Numbered from the stretch's first letter, positions 50,567 through 62,318 are shown. The stretch is 64,000 nt of DNA from Mixia osmundae IAM 14324 (GCF_000708205.1 NW_014575555.1:62001-126000), one strand, 5' to 3'. Numbers and translations are program-made. The notes: a model not told the origin generated them from the letters alone.

Positions 50567-53500
50567 CTACAGCTCCTCCCTGACCGAGCGTGGTGCTAGA
50601 CCCGGGTAGCATGCCGCTGGTGTAGTCACTTTGAAGGAGTACACGCATTTTTCGAGTTCGGCGACAGAAGTGAGTGCGTTCGCGGTACCGCAACTCAGAT
50701 CCACCCTGGTCGAGCGAGCCGGGCCGTTCCAGCAGACCGTACCGGCGTCGTAAATCTGTCGTGAGTAGAACAGGTCGCTGTCGGCCTCGGCAGTTGTGTT
50801 CCAAGATGCAAATTTCCTGAGGGTGCATCAGTAGCCGCGCTCGCGCTGAGATCTGGACTCACCCTAAGCTGACAGAACCCGAGCTACCCTTTTGCTTCGT
50901 CTCGCCAAAGAAGCAGAGCTCGTATGTATATCTGTTGATTCATCAGGTGAAGGCTCGCGCTCAAGAAAGCAAGCAAGCGTACTCGCCGAACTCCTTGGAG
51001 ATGCACTCCTTGTCGAGCTTTTTGAACTCCCACTCGCGCCCATAATCAGTTGCGAGCGTATCTTTGATGCTGTCTAATTTGCGTTGCGAGTCCGACAATG
51101 CGCTTTGCGCGTCGCTAAAGGCGGCTCTGGCTTTCGTCACATCTGTGTGCGTCTTAGCCCATCCGCGCAAACAGATATGCGTACGCACGTAGCCCATCGG
51201 CAGGTGTAGTCGCCACCCGATCAGAGATAACGCCGAGAATCTTGAGTGCGCTGACGAACGATTCGCGGAAGCTGTGGTAGCTCTCCTTGAATGTCTCTGG
51301 TAGGTAGGCTTCGATCTGGAATACTGATCTCGCCAACATTAGCATGCGCAGCAGGAAATGACCGCAGCGTACACAAACCAAGAGGATCGGGTGTGGCAGC
51401 TCGCGAGAGCGTATCATCGCTTGCCGTTTCCATGAGTGTCAGGCTGTCGAGATCCTCGAGCTCGGCAATCTCATCGTCGGAGACTTGCCGCGCGGCTTCA
51501 ATGATATCCACCGGGTCGGCATCTTCTGCAGCCTGAAGGGCCTGCGCCTCGTCCCCGTCGTCTGGGAAGCCATATCTTTGCAGGTAGGTCTTGTAGCCGC
51601 GTACAGCGGCAAGCACGGCCATGTCCTGATAGTTCGGGTTGAAGCCAACTTTGAGCGTCGCCATTAAATCTCCGAGCTCCTTCAGCTTCTCAGAGAGCTG
51701 CGCGCGCTCTGCTTTCAGCGCAGCCAAGGTATCCTTGTAGCTTTCAAGCTTTTTGTAGAGCTCGCTGCCCTTTTTGCGCTCGATCTCGACCTTATCAGTC
51801 GATTCGGCCCGCTCGAGGGCAGCCTTGGCCTGATTCTCGCGAACCGTCAGATCAGCTACGTCGCCCTGTAGCTTCGCTAGCTCTCTGTTCAGCCGCTGCC
51901 GCTCTTTGTCGCCTGCACTGATCCAGTCCGATCGGACCTTTGCACCGACTCTGAACTTGCGCGACGCTTCGTCCAACTTCTTGCGATACTCGGCGCCTGC
52001 TTGCTTGCAGACGTTGGGACAGTTGACCTTGCCGTCAGTCTCGTCTGATCCATCACAGCACTCCGGATCGCAGATTCCATCGTTGAAACGCGATAGCAAT
52101 AAGCATGAAGGCACATGTCCTTCATTGCGGCACTGAAACTGACCTGTCGGACAGTTTGGCGAAGCAGATGTACTGCCTCGGCTCGGTTTAGTATCTCCGC
52201 TTGCACACTCTTTGCTGCCGACTTCGATGTCAATTGACCAGTCTGAAGTGACGGGGACAGCAGCGTTGTGTATGATGAGCTTGGTGGCCGTCTTCCCTAA
52301 GCCGCCTCTTCGTCTGCCCGCTGTAGCTGCAACGCCGTCGGCCCAATCGAATGCAAGTCCATTCGATTGTCCCGCGACACGCACGCAGCTGGGCTTGCTC
52401 GCCATGCCAAGCACGATGATTTGCTCGATAGGCACATCCGAAATGTTCTTCGCCCAGCGGTTGCCGCTAGGGTCATATTGGCCGATCGTCTCTTGCAGAT
52501 CCTTTGCTAGTCCTCGCTCTGTGGCTGCGTTGCCAGACGAAAGACGTAGATTTGAACTGCCCGGTTTGCTCGGAGCTAGCTCGAAATGCCGCCAAATGAA
52601 TTCACCCCGCTGATAGGCAAATGTATCGCCATCGTCCAGATAGAGCTGACCTGATGCTGATGTGGCAGCAATATCTGCTGCGACGACGAGCGTGACTGGA
52701 TCTTTCCACATCAAAGGAGCAGAACGTCGCACAATGTCACGCCTAGGAAGAATCGAGCCACCGCGAAGGAAAGCTGGCACAGTACTGAGCGGCGCTGGTA
52801 CCTTTATCTTGGCGCTACCCGAAGCACTGCCGAAGTAGAGATCGTGTGTGAAGTAATTGTAGTAGGGCTGCTCGTCGGCGATATAGACTTCGACCTCTGT
52901 GACGCCTTCCTGACCGACAGGCTTGACGAGTAAGCCTGTATCGCCGACGTAGAATTGATCATCAACGGCGAAGCCTGCAGTGTCATCTGGGAAGACGACG
53001 TATTGCGGACGCATGATTGGCTTGCCGGTCTGACTTGCTTCGAAGAAAGCGGTGTAGTACGCGGGCAAAAGGGTATAACGTAACCTGATCATGTCCCTGA
53101 TATAGCCTCTGATAGGCTCATCGAATAGATACGGCTCTCGGCGCTTCGTGTCGATGTGAGCATGTGCACGGAAGAAGGGGTGCCATGCGCCGGACTGATA
53201 CCAGCGTACTAGCAGCTCATGGGAGGGATTGCCGAAGAAGCCGCCGACGTCAGCGCCGCTCCAGGCCATGCCGGCGATACTGTTACTGAGAATCATAGGT
53301 ATCGCGCTGGCAAGGTGCTCCCAGGTGCCGAGATTATCCCCTGTCCAGATGGCGCCATATCTCTGAGAGCCCGCGTAGAACGATCGCGAAAGAACGAAGG
53401 GCCGACGAGCAGGACTCTCTCGTCTTGTCAATGCACCGGCAGTAACGTTCTGAAAAATCATGCCATTGATGTTATGCACGTCCCGATGTTCCCAGCCGCC

Positions 53501-55354
53501 AAAGTGGATGTTATCCTTTGGCGCGGTAATCTCTGGCCCGTTGAAGACCGATGGCTCATTCATATCGTTCCAGACGAAGAGATTCTTCCTTGAGCCCACG
53601 AAGACGTCGAACTTGAAGAGGCCGTGCCACCAGTCCCACGACTTGGGATTGAAAAAGTCGACCCATGAGCTCGAGCCAGTCCAGCACCATCCCTCGTATT
53701 CGCGGTTATCAGCAGTCTTGTAGAGAATGTCGAGCTGTTTCGCTTCCTTGTAGACATGCAAAGAGTCTACACGCTTGATGTGAGGATCGACGATCGCCAC
53801 GAGCTGGCACGAAATTAGCAGAGTCTACGCATCAAAGGGCCCTGGACGCACCTGCCGACCTCTGGCAGCTAGCTCATCCTGCATCTTCTCTGGCTCGGAA
53901 AAGTAGCGTTTGTCCCAGATAAAGTATTTGTGATCCTCTGCGTATTCGATATCTAGCCAGATGACATCCATGGGGATGTCATGTTCGTCAAATTTGGCAG
54001 ATACTTCTAAGACATCTTCCTGCGTTTGATAGTTCCAGCGGCATTGGTGATAAGCAATTGCAAACAGCTGCGGTAGAGCCGTTGTGCCTGTCAAAGCAGA
54101 GTACTGTGAGAAGACATCATCGCTCGTCGGACCGAGAAAGACGAAGAGATCGAGGATGCCAGACTCGGACATCCAGTGCGTGCTGGTGGTGGTAGAAGTC
54201 GGGCCGCCGTCTTTGCTGGACGATGTGGCCTTCTTCCACAGACCAGAAACAGTCTTGAGGGTTGACTGCTTGGTGATATCGATCCAGGTCTCTGCAGCAT
54301 TGAGCCAGAACACGGCGACGGTCGAGCCGGCGCGGTGGGCCTTCATGAAAGGGATTGCACCGTAGAGAGCCATTTCGGAATCATACTCGTATTCGAAGAC
54401 GTCCAGGTTGTAGTGACGATACGGATCCGTGTAGGCATCCTTGCCGCCCCTTGTCGTCTTGAGCGAGAGAGGGCCTGCATGCTCTGGTATGCCAAACACG
54501 TGCTCGTAGCCCGGAAAGGTGATGTCGAGCGAGAGAGCTTCCGGTCCCTTGGGTTTGGTGTCCTGGCGTCCGCCGAATGTCTCCTCCCACATACCGTCTT
54601 CGTTGGGTGGCAGAAAATGGTCAAAAGGCGCGTCACTACTTTGAACGACCGACGAATCTGCAGGTTGGACCTTGAGCGAATCACTCTCTCTGGCCTCGTC
54701 AAATGTCGCCTTGACATCTTCTTGTCCTTCTTGTTTGATGGACTTGAGTCTGAAGTGCTCCATCTGGAGCAGACCGCGTTCGTTCAAGACGACATGAGGC
54801 TGGCCATCGCGATAGAACGTAATGAGAACGGGCTCGTGTTGAATGACGACTTGACTGTGCTTCTTGGGACCATAGAGGATCTCTGTGGAGCCTTGCAAGA
54901 TTCTCACTGTCGTCTTTGCGCTGTCCTGTTCGACGACAGGTTCATGCTCGAGTGCCCAACGCGCAGCTTCGTTATAGCGCTGTCGCAGACCATCGACCTG
55001 GTCCATAAGGATCCTCACATTCCCGTCTTCGTGGAACCTGATCTCAAGAGCAAAGCGAATGTCCTTGTGCAGCGCATTGGCGACGTTGGCGCGAAAGACA
55101 CCGTCGCTGAAATGGGGCTCAGAGATGCCATAGGGCGAGCGCCAAGTGCCACTGTGTTCGTCAGAACGGTCGGCTAGTGCTCTCAGTCGCGAGCAGAAGC
55201 CGGACTGAGCGCAAGTCTTGAAGTCGCCTCGCTTGACGGCCATCTGACGTGGCGACGTCAGAGAGGGCAAGCAGATCAGGTGTTGCAGACTTACGACGCA
55301 GGTGAGCAGAAGCAGGCAGACGAGCCATAGCTCTCGCCTGCGTGCACGCAGCAT
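50567..55354 (-). CDS. Glucosidase II alpha-beta fusion protein (GH31 catalytic chain joined to beta subunit)
   Basis: ER enzyme that trims glucose from N-glycans. Six exons encode 1513 aa; introns are 50817-50862, 50932-50982, 51143-51188, 51324-51378 and 53804-53851. A signal anchor (residues ~9-30) precedes RGDFKTCAQSGFCSRLR, the usual alpha-chain start. The GH31 domain has NEPSVF within WNDMNEP (nucleophile Asp ~581) and WTGDN (acid/base Asp ~657), and ends near residue 1026 with SDWSIDI. With no stop or intron, ~25 residues later the beta-subunit sequence starts: an LDLa repeat (CPTGQFQCRNEGHVPSC, then FNDGICDPECCDGSDETDG), a coiled coil (~1110-1230), and an MRH domain (KEFGEYTYELCFFGETKQKG, YDAGTVCWNGPARSTRV, VAELEKCVYSF) holding the Q, R, E and Y sugar contacts. 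It ends REEL, fitting the ER-retrieval pattern. The beta signal peptide and first LDLa repeat are absent. Confidence 0.93.
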
Positions 55355-55484
55355 CTCGTCAGGTCAAGGATGCCCTGGCACGAGCGCTTGACCCGGTCGA
55401 TTGAGTCACAAGGCAGACACGTCGCGACCGCGTAACATTGTCGACTCGTCGGATCTCCAAAAGTGCTCGGCGGATGGAGATGTG

Positions 55485-56279
55485 ATGACTCGGCTTCTCA
55501 ACGGCATCACCGCCTTTCTCATCGACCTGAGCGGCACCTTGCACATCGGCGACACGCCAACGCGAGACGCAGTGCGGTCACTTGAGCGACTGCAAGCGAC
55601 GGGCAAACCCTTGCGCTTTCTGTCCAACAGCAGCAAGGAATCCCAACGGTCACTCGCCGAACGGCTGCGGCGGATGGGCTTCGATATCGATGGCGCAGAT
55701 ATCTTCACTTCGCTCTCTGCTGCCCGTCAATACGTCAACAGCAAAGGCCACAAGCCAATGCTCTTGCTCAGCGACTCCGCTAAAGAGGATTTTCGACATC
55801 TTGTGCCTGCGTCCGAGTCAGAGTGCGATGCTGTCCTTCTCGGTCTGGCGCCGTCGGAGCTTCACTACTCGCGACTCGATGATGCCTATAGGCTCTTGAG
55901 CCGGAAGGGAACAACGCTTATCGCCACCCATCGGGCAATGTTCTATGCTGCTGCAGATGGCCTGTCCTTGGGACCAGGCGGGTTTATCTCAATGCTCGAA
56001 GAAGCGGCTGGCATCGAAGCTCACGTTCTGGGCAAACCCAGCAAGTCCTTCTTTGAGCTGTGCCTGCTTTCCCTGCCCGACAGCGCGCGAAAAGGCGTGG
56101 CGATGATTGGCGATGACTGCAAGGCCGATTTTGGTCAAGGTTGCGACGAGCTCGGCATGCGCAAGTTCATGCTACGTACTGGAAAGTACAAAGCCGGCGA
56201 TGAAACCAAGGTAGAAGGCAGATCCCCAGAGAGGATAGACGACGATTTTGCAGCACTCGTAGACGCCTTATTGCGGTAG
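55485..56279 (+). CDS. HAD-superfamily phosphatase, HDHD2-like
   Basis: Single exon, 264 aa, the normal length for HDHD2. The motif I sequence FLIDLSGTLHIGD has the DxSGT form typical of HDHD2, with Ser in place of the second Asp of most HAD phosphatases. Motif II is in FLSNSSKESQ, and motifs III-IV are GKPSKSFFE and AMIGDDCKADFGQGCDELGM. A type II cap domain lies between them (LLLSDSAKEDFRHL to ATHRAMFYAAADGLSLGPGG). The substrate is unknown. The frame is open upstream to a TTG at 55401, but the first ATG is 55485. It is divergent from the glucosidase II gene with 130 bp between start codons. Confidence 0.9.
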   Translation: MTRLLNGITAFLIDLSGTLHIGDTPTRDAVRSLERLQATGKPLRFLSNSSKESQRSLAERLRRMGFDIDGADIFTSLSAARQYVNSKGHKPMLLLSDSAKEDFRHLVPASESECDAVLLGLAPSELHYSRLDDAYRLLSRKGTTLIATHRAMFYAAADGLSLGPGGFISMLEEAAGIEAHVLGKPSKSFFELCLLSLPDSARKGVAMIGDDCKADFGQGCDELGMRKFMLRTGKYKAGDETKVEGRSPERIDDDFAALVDALLR

Positions 56280-56418
56280 GCAAGATGCAATCCAATTAGA
56301 AGGAAGAATACAGATACGAAACATTGAGCGCGATAGGATAGACACAGTGTCCGTTCTGCGTTGCGGATGCGATAGTCTTTGAATTTTGCGAAGTGACTCC
56401 TAGCGATCACATAGTGGA

Positions 56419-57808
56419 TCAGGCGTCTGACAGGACAGGCGACAGATTGCCATTGTGTCTCGATCGCTCGTGGTCATAGTCCCTCTCTAAGTCGCCTGAT
56501 GAATGCCTGGAGTGACGATAGTGGCGAGTGTGGGCCCGTGACGGAGATTGCAAGAGGGCATCGACTGCCGATCGACCATATTCACTCGAACCTCTAGAGG
56601 GCGGCGGTGCGTCCCATGGAATTTGCGGTCGAGCGATCAGATCGTCGAAAGAGTCCCTCTGCGAAGAAGAGCCGTGAGCTGGGCTGGCCGGCGAGCCTAG
56701 CAGATGGTCGCGTGAGCCAGCATAGGGCCGCCTGGGCGGGTTGAGCGAAGCGCTGCTTCTCGGTCGAGGCATCCTGCGGTCCTCTCGATGGTGGCCAGCT
56801 GCCGAACGATTGCCGCGATGATCAGTCTCAAACGCTGACAGGTTGGCAGACGTCAAGTCACGGCTCGAGGGTTGCCGGCCGTGAGAGCGAGACCGCGTGC
56901 GGGGCGCATCGTCGAGATCGAATCCTTGGCCGAGATGTGGCGAAGAGCCATTGTGAGGCCTCTGGGACTGGCGTGATGTCCCTCTATGACTACCGAAGAC
57001 GTCAGAATCTCTATCTCTTGCTGCACGGCGATGCTCTGCGGCCATGCCGTCCTCTCGCTTCTGCCAGTCGGATCCGCTGGCGACATAGCTCTCGCGCAGT
57101 GCGCCCATAGATGAGGCTCTTCGGCTGCCTCTTCCAGAATGATGTGAAGGACGTTGTGAGGGACTGGCATCCATGCTGCCAAGACGCTGTGCCTTTGTCT
57201 CTGCCAAGGCTTTCTCGTCTAAAACATCGCGATAAGTCGAGGTAGGCTTGGGCGTCGTTCGACCTGGCATGTGGCCGAACGCGCCCACCTTGTGGCCGAA
57301 AGTCTCCTTGATCTCCCTCGCGCGAGCGACATAAGCCGGTCCGACTGCCCCCTCTCGCCTGCGCTTCCTCGCGCGCAAGCAGAATATTCCCCAGATGATA
57401 GCGACGAGAATGATCGCTCCTCCGACGCCTGCGATGACGGCAGTGGCCCATGTTGGCCATCCAGATCCACTGCTACCGCTGGTATGTTCATGTGCATTTG
57501 TTGCCCTGGCCGTGGCGGCATTGCCTTGAGATGGCGTGGCAGTCGTCCCGCCAATGGTCGTCCTGACAGTGCCCGATGGCGCTGCGCCCGAGCCGGACAG
57601 TACGATCTGAGTCTGGCCATCTGCGAGCAAAGCAAGGGGTCAGTACGATCTTGCGGGGATTGTGATGTTGCTCGATGCCAAGGCGCTTACATCCAGAAGG
57701 GAAAGGCACGGAGATGGCCGGTGTGACGAAAGACGAGAATGCGGACGCAGTCAGTGAGCTTATCGGTTGGGTCGACAGTGAGGGAAAGCCAGTGACTGCC
57801 TGTGCCAT
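56419..57808 (-). CDS. Single-pass membrane protein with Ser/Thr-rich ectodomain
   Basis: One clear intron (57621-57690) and 439 aa if the ATG at 57808 is used. The ectodomain is Ser/Thr-rich (SLSTQPISSLTASAFSSF; SGSGAAPSGTVRTTIGGTTA), so probably heavily O-mannosylated. One transmembrane segment (WATAVIAGVGGAIILVAIIW) is followed by a basic stop-transfer and a ~310-residue Ser/Arg/His-rich cytosolic tail. The layout recalls fungal cell-wall sensors, but no conserved domain is visible. The 5' end is unsettled: the chosen ATG has no signal peptide, and another frame over 57690-57870 (CGRSVNGPPINAASSKDGTG) also looks protein-like, so an upstream exon is likely. Confidence 0.6.
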
Positions 57809-57929
57809 CCTTGCTTGATGCTGCGTTGATGGGTGGCCCGTTGACAGAACGCCCGCAGTCCAGCAGAAACAAAGTTCAGATTCTCTCACAACAACGCGGA
57901 TGCGGAACCGGCTCTGGGCGCATGTAAAT

Positions 57930-59295
57930 TCAAGTTGAGGCAGCAGGCCAATGCTGAGGTCTGAAAGCTCTCAGTCGCCATTGCGTTGCGCTAGCAGACC
58001 TCTGCGGGAGCGATGTCATCTCGTCGGTGGCGGAGGTGCCTTTGCCGCCAGCAGCATTGACGCCCGCTTCCCGGTCCGAGTTCATCAACGCGTTTCTGGT
58101 GACGAACAAACCCTCCTCGCCCGCTCGAGCGGCTGGCTCTAGTGGGACGACAGCCAAGCCAATGGTGATAGGCTCATGGTATCTGCCAGATGCGTCAGAG
58201 ATGCGCATGCTCGTGCCTAATTCGCCTGTCGGGCGCGCATTGGCTACGCTGCTCTTGTGGCTCGCCAGCTTCGTGCCCGGTGCTGGCAAATCGTCTGATG
58301 CGAGTGCGCTCGGTACGGGATCGTAGCCATGCGGAAGTAGGAGCGCCATATCATCGTTCGTGTGCAAAGGTGCCAAGCGAGCAGGTAAGGTGCGCTTGCG
58401 GACGACGCCAGTATGATGCGTGCGCGCGGTCAGCTCTTGTCCGACGTAGCAGCCCTTCTTGAAATCGACTGCTCGACTGGCTCAGTGAGAGCAGCCCGGC
58501 AGGGACATATGACACACCGCCGTTCATGTAGTCCATATTGCTGCCCGACGGCAGCGAGCGACCCGAGATAATGTCGAGTGGCTCTTCGGGCACACCTTGC
58601 AGGATTCTATGCATCGTATAGTGCCTCTCGTCTACTTCTATCTGGGCGTCAGCTGCGAAAGCGTCATCAGCGAGAAAGACAGACGATCAAAGCACGGCAA
58701 CTTACAAGGTGGATGCGGATTTTGAGCTGTTGTGAGAAGCCGCCAGCCCATGCTTGGTGATCTCGCATCTTGCCAAAGCATGCCATCTACATCTGGCTTG
58801 CTCGTGCCATCTCGCGCAGGATAGAGAGCGCGCAAAGTGAACTTGCTGGTCTGGTCGGACAGGCTTACTCTTGAGCGCAGGATGAAGCGGCGCATATAGA
58901 CCGCCAGCGGCTTTAGCGAGGCGGCATGCACGTCGATGAGATAGCCCTCTGTACCGTCTATGGCCGCGGGATAGATGAAAGCATCGTGCAGGATCCTACC
59001 CTATTCTAGCCAATTTGAGCGAGGCAGTCTCATCAGACGTTGGCACACTGACGGACGCGCTCAGAAAGCCAGAATAGAGTGCAGCGGTAGGCGTGCGAGA
59101 AGGTTCAAGCTTGTCGATATCGTTGGTGATGAGACCTTGGAGAAAGACGCGAGCATCTTGTCCTTTGATGCCGATCAGGGCTCTCGAAGTCAGCTGAGCC
59201 GATCGCCAGGCGTCACTGAGGCGTCCTGTACTATATTCCCTCCTGATGGACTGCCTGACCAGTCTCACACATGCGGGACAAGGCTGCCTGAGCAT
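57930..59295 (-). CDS. IBA57: IBA57 / CAF17, mitochondrial iron-sulfur cluster assembly factor
   Basis: Tetrahydrofolate-binding protein of the GcvT/YgfZ family needed for [4Fe-4S] maturation in mitochondria. Four exons encode 400 aa; introns are 58469-58517, 58653-58705 and 58996-59056. An Arg-rich, Ser-containing N-terminus ([20 protein letters not shown]) looks like a mitochondrial presequence. Family motifs are [53 protein letters not shown] and the signature [20 protein letters not shown] (KGCYxGQE). The exon total is in frame. The start codon is 114 bp from that of the pyroglutamyl peptidase gene on the other strand. Confidence 0.93.
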
Positions 59296-59409
59296 TGCCT
59301 GAACTCGACCTCACGAGGGTGAACAGCGCGTCATCGATGCATCGATTCCTCACAATTCTCGTCAACCCACAACGCTGGCGCAACCCACTCGGAGTCCTTC
59401 CGGCCCTTC

Positions 59410-60333
59410 ATGGTCGTCGTGCCCCCCAGTCGGCTGGACGATGAACTTCAAGTCCTTGTGACAGGCTTCGGTGTAGGTCATTGCGAAGCGAGCTCTCCAA
59501 GACTGCTGACATGTCACGCTGCAATGTAGCCGTTTTCTTTCTACAAGAGCAATCCGGCATGGGACTCGGTGCAGTCCTTGCACGGCATGCAGCTCGTCCT
59601 ACCTGCCTCGGACCCGGCAAGTCAGCCCACGCGGATACGAATCACTTCTGCCGAGATGCCCGTGTCGTTTGCTACCGTCTTGCGATACATCCCACGTCTC
59701 CACGGTCTCGGGCACGGCAGGGATGACAGACATATACGGTACAAGGAAGGCCCGAAGCCAGCGACGCCGACGTGCGACGTTCCGCTGCAGTCGTATGATC
59801 TCATCATCCATGTCGGCGTAGGCGCAAGGGACGCGTTCAAGCTCGAGCAAAGAGCAGACAAGCTCAACTATGGCAAATCGCCGCCCGACGCGGTAGGAGG
59901 CAGGCCCCAATTGGACGCTCAGACAGGGAGATGTGGGTTCCTTGACGAGCGATGGGCTAGCTTGCCAGACGATCTGACAACCCGGCTTGATGTATCGGGT
60001 CTCGCCAAGGAGCTAAGTGACTCGTACAAAATCGTCAAGTCAAATGATCCTGGTCACTACGTCTGCGAGTTTATCTACTACGCCAGTCTTGCATCCTCGA
60101 GGCTGGCCAATCCCGACAATTCAACGCCAGTACTCTTTGTACATGTGCCACCGTGCGTCGTGACAGACCGAGACAAGATACGAGCACTGATGCTTGCTGA
60201 CAGAGAGAGCGAGCCGTACTCTGTGGCAGAGATGTCACATTTCCATCAGGTCCTGATCGCGACTATCGTCGGCAAGGGCTATCTGCCCTCGCGACGGCGG
60301 AGGAACAGCCTGCCCGTGTACGAGCAGACGTAG
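59410..60333 (+). CDS. Pyroglutamyl-peptidase I (peptidase family C15)
   Basis: Cysteine peptidase that removes N-terminal pyroglutamate. Two exons (intron 59473-59529) encode 288 aa, somewhat longer than the ~210-aa bacterial and animal enzymes. The N-terminus reads LQVLVTGFGPFSFYKSNPAW across the junction, the usual VTGFGPF start. YDLIIHVGVGA followed by KLEQRADKLNYGK carries the catalytic Glu. GHYVCEFIYYASL carries the catalytic Cys and VLFVHVPP the His, so the triad is complete. The C-terminal ~30 residues are basic and variable. It is likely cytosolic; no signal peptide is seen. Confidence 0.9.
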
Positions 60334-60489
60334 GCTTGGCATAAGCTAATCGAGCACACCAGCTGGTCATTCATAGTCAGCATGTAGCAGCCAGAGCCGG
60401 CGACACAGCATCCGAGAACCGACAAGGCCAGGAGCAAACAGCTCGAGAGCAGTCTGCAATGCATCTATGCTAATCTATCAGGGCAATAT

Positions 60490-62318
60490 TTATTCTGTGT
60501 GGTCCTTTTGCTCGCCGTCAGAATCCTGACGAACGTGGATACGCTCGCCGGCAAGAGCGGAAGCTTTGGCGTCTCTGACATCTTCCTCTCGCGCAAAGTG
60601 TCGCTTGCTGAGCCAAGCACTCTCTGGCACGACAAGGTAGGAGACGATGCCCATGATGGTCACAGCGGCCCAGATGATGGGTCCAAAGTTGAATGTCTGG
60701 GCTGTGACGGGGAATTGGTAGGGCGAGAAGAGCACGGCTGTCAGAAAAAGCGACCAGATCATGGCGATCCAGCAGAAGAGAAGAGAGAAGCGACCGTTGT
60801 TCCACTTTGCATCTCTGTATTTGTGCGGCGTACAGAAGACGCGAGCGCCGGAAATGAGAGCGTATGCAGTGATCGTGGGTACTGCGCCGGCAGACACAAG
60901 CGAGGTAAAAGCGACTTGGGACGGCAGAATGGTGCAGACCAGGACGGCGGAGACGAGCCAGATGAAGAGGACAGCATTGCGGGGCTGTCCGTTCTTGTCG
61001 ACTTTGCCTATCCAGGATGATCCGGGCAAGACGCCATCACGAGCGATGGCATAGATCAGGCGAGAGGCTGCCACGATGGCGATGCTTGTGTTCTGATAGT
61101 CCACGTATCAGCAGCCGATGTAGCAGCAATCTCATTCAAGACTGACCATGAAGAGGCCAATGATGGCGACTACTGTCATCACAATTTGTCCTCCGTTGCC
61201 GAGGGCGAGAGCATACAGATTGACGAACGGTTGAGGCGCATCGAGAGCGAAGAGCACGTCTAATGAAGGCGAGCAGAACAAGAACAAGATAAGAACCGGG
61301 AAAGCAAGGATGCCAGTAGCGGCGCATCCCCAGAAGATTCCCCTTGCCGCTCTGAAGCTTGCGCCTTGGGTCTCCTCGGCGATATGTCCTGCGGCATCAA
61401 AACCCGTCATGACGCCCGAAGTTGAGAGGAAGACGAGAATGACGTTCCAGGCGTCAGGCGCGCCAGTGCCGTTGTAATAAGTGAGCAAAAAGCTGCCTGG
61501 TTGGAAGCCATACGTCTGCGCAACTCCGATAGGAAGCCAGACCATCGTCATGATGAAATCGATCATGATGATGGCAAAGCTGCCCCTGAAGATCCAGGTG
61601 TACACACGGGGTGGCATGAGGTTGGTCAGGATGGCAAGGGCTAGGAAGATCTGGGCGCAGATCCAGACGACGGCGCGGAACTTGACATTGCTGTAATCGA
61701 GCGTGCCAGGAAAGTAAGCGTTGAAGACGTTGAGCTCGGAGATCATGAAGTTGGTCGTCGCTTGGGTGTTGCTGGCAACAAAGGATGTCCAGGCAGTCGT
61801 TGACCAAAAAGCACTGGCAGCACCGTCAGGATGAGTGGCCAGCAAAAGTGCAAGATGGACATACGTGATGAAGCCAAAAAGACGTCCGTACTTTGGACCA
61901 CCAGCGTCAGCTGCCCATATATAGATTGAGCCAGAGAGCGGCACAGCCGAGCAGACTTCAGCCAGAACAGCGGCGGTGATACACATCAATGGCACAGTGA
62001 GCAAAAAGCCAGACCTGTCGACAGACTGAGTATATACAGCGCTAAAGATAGTAGGCTGGCGCACCATAGCGCAACGGGGCCGCCGGAGTAAATGCCGATC
62101 GAGAAGAGAATGCGAATGCCTGAGGACACGAGTATAACTTGAGCGATCGAAGCAAGTCAGCAAAGGCTGGACGCACCGCCAACGAAGTACAGCGAGCCAA
62201 AGGCTGCACTGAAGCTCTCGAATTGCTTCCAGGTACGGTGGAGTGTCTGTCCGGGCAGGTGAGATATACGTATGTGCAGGTAGTGAATAACACGTACTTG
62301 AGTATAGCCATACTGGCG
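60490..62318 (-). CDS. Amino-acid permease, APC superfamily (GABA/choline-permease-like)
   Basis: Multi-pass plasma-membrane transporter. Introns are 61093-61146, 62015-62064, 62120-62176 and 62247-62297; the exon at 62298-62318 would be only 21 nt (RQYGYTQ) and the first coding exon upstream is not resolved. Conserved pieces are YGYTQTLHRTWKQFESFSAA, GIRILFSIGIYSGGPVALWS, AEVCSAVPLSGSIYIWAADA (TM with SGS.Y.WA), MTGFDAAGHIAEETQGA (the glutamate-containing APC consensus) and VAASRLIYAIARDGVLPGSS. About 11-12 hydrophobic helices are visible. The C-terminus is hydrophilic and ends GEQKDHTE. In yeast this branch includes the GABA permease Uga4 and choline permease Hnm1; the substrate here is unknown. 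Confidence 0.88.

Noticed and set aside
51900-52300. Treating glucosidase II alpha and beta as two adjacent genes
   Set aside because: There is no stop, no in-frame Met followed by a signal peptide, and only about 25 residues between the two parts, all within one open exon.
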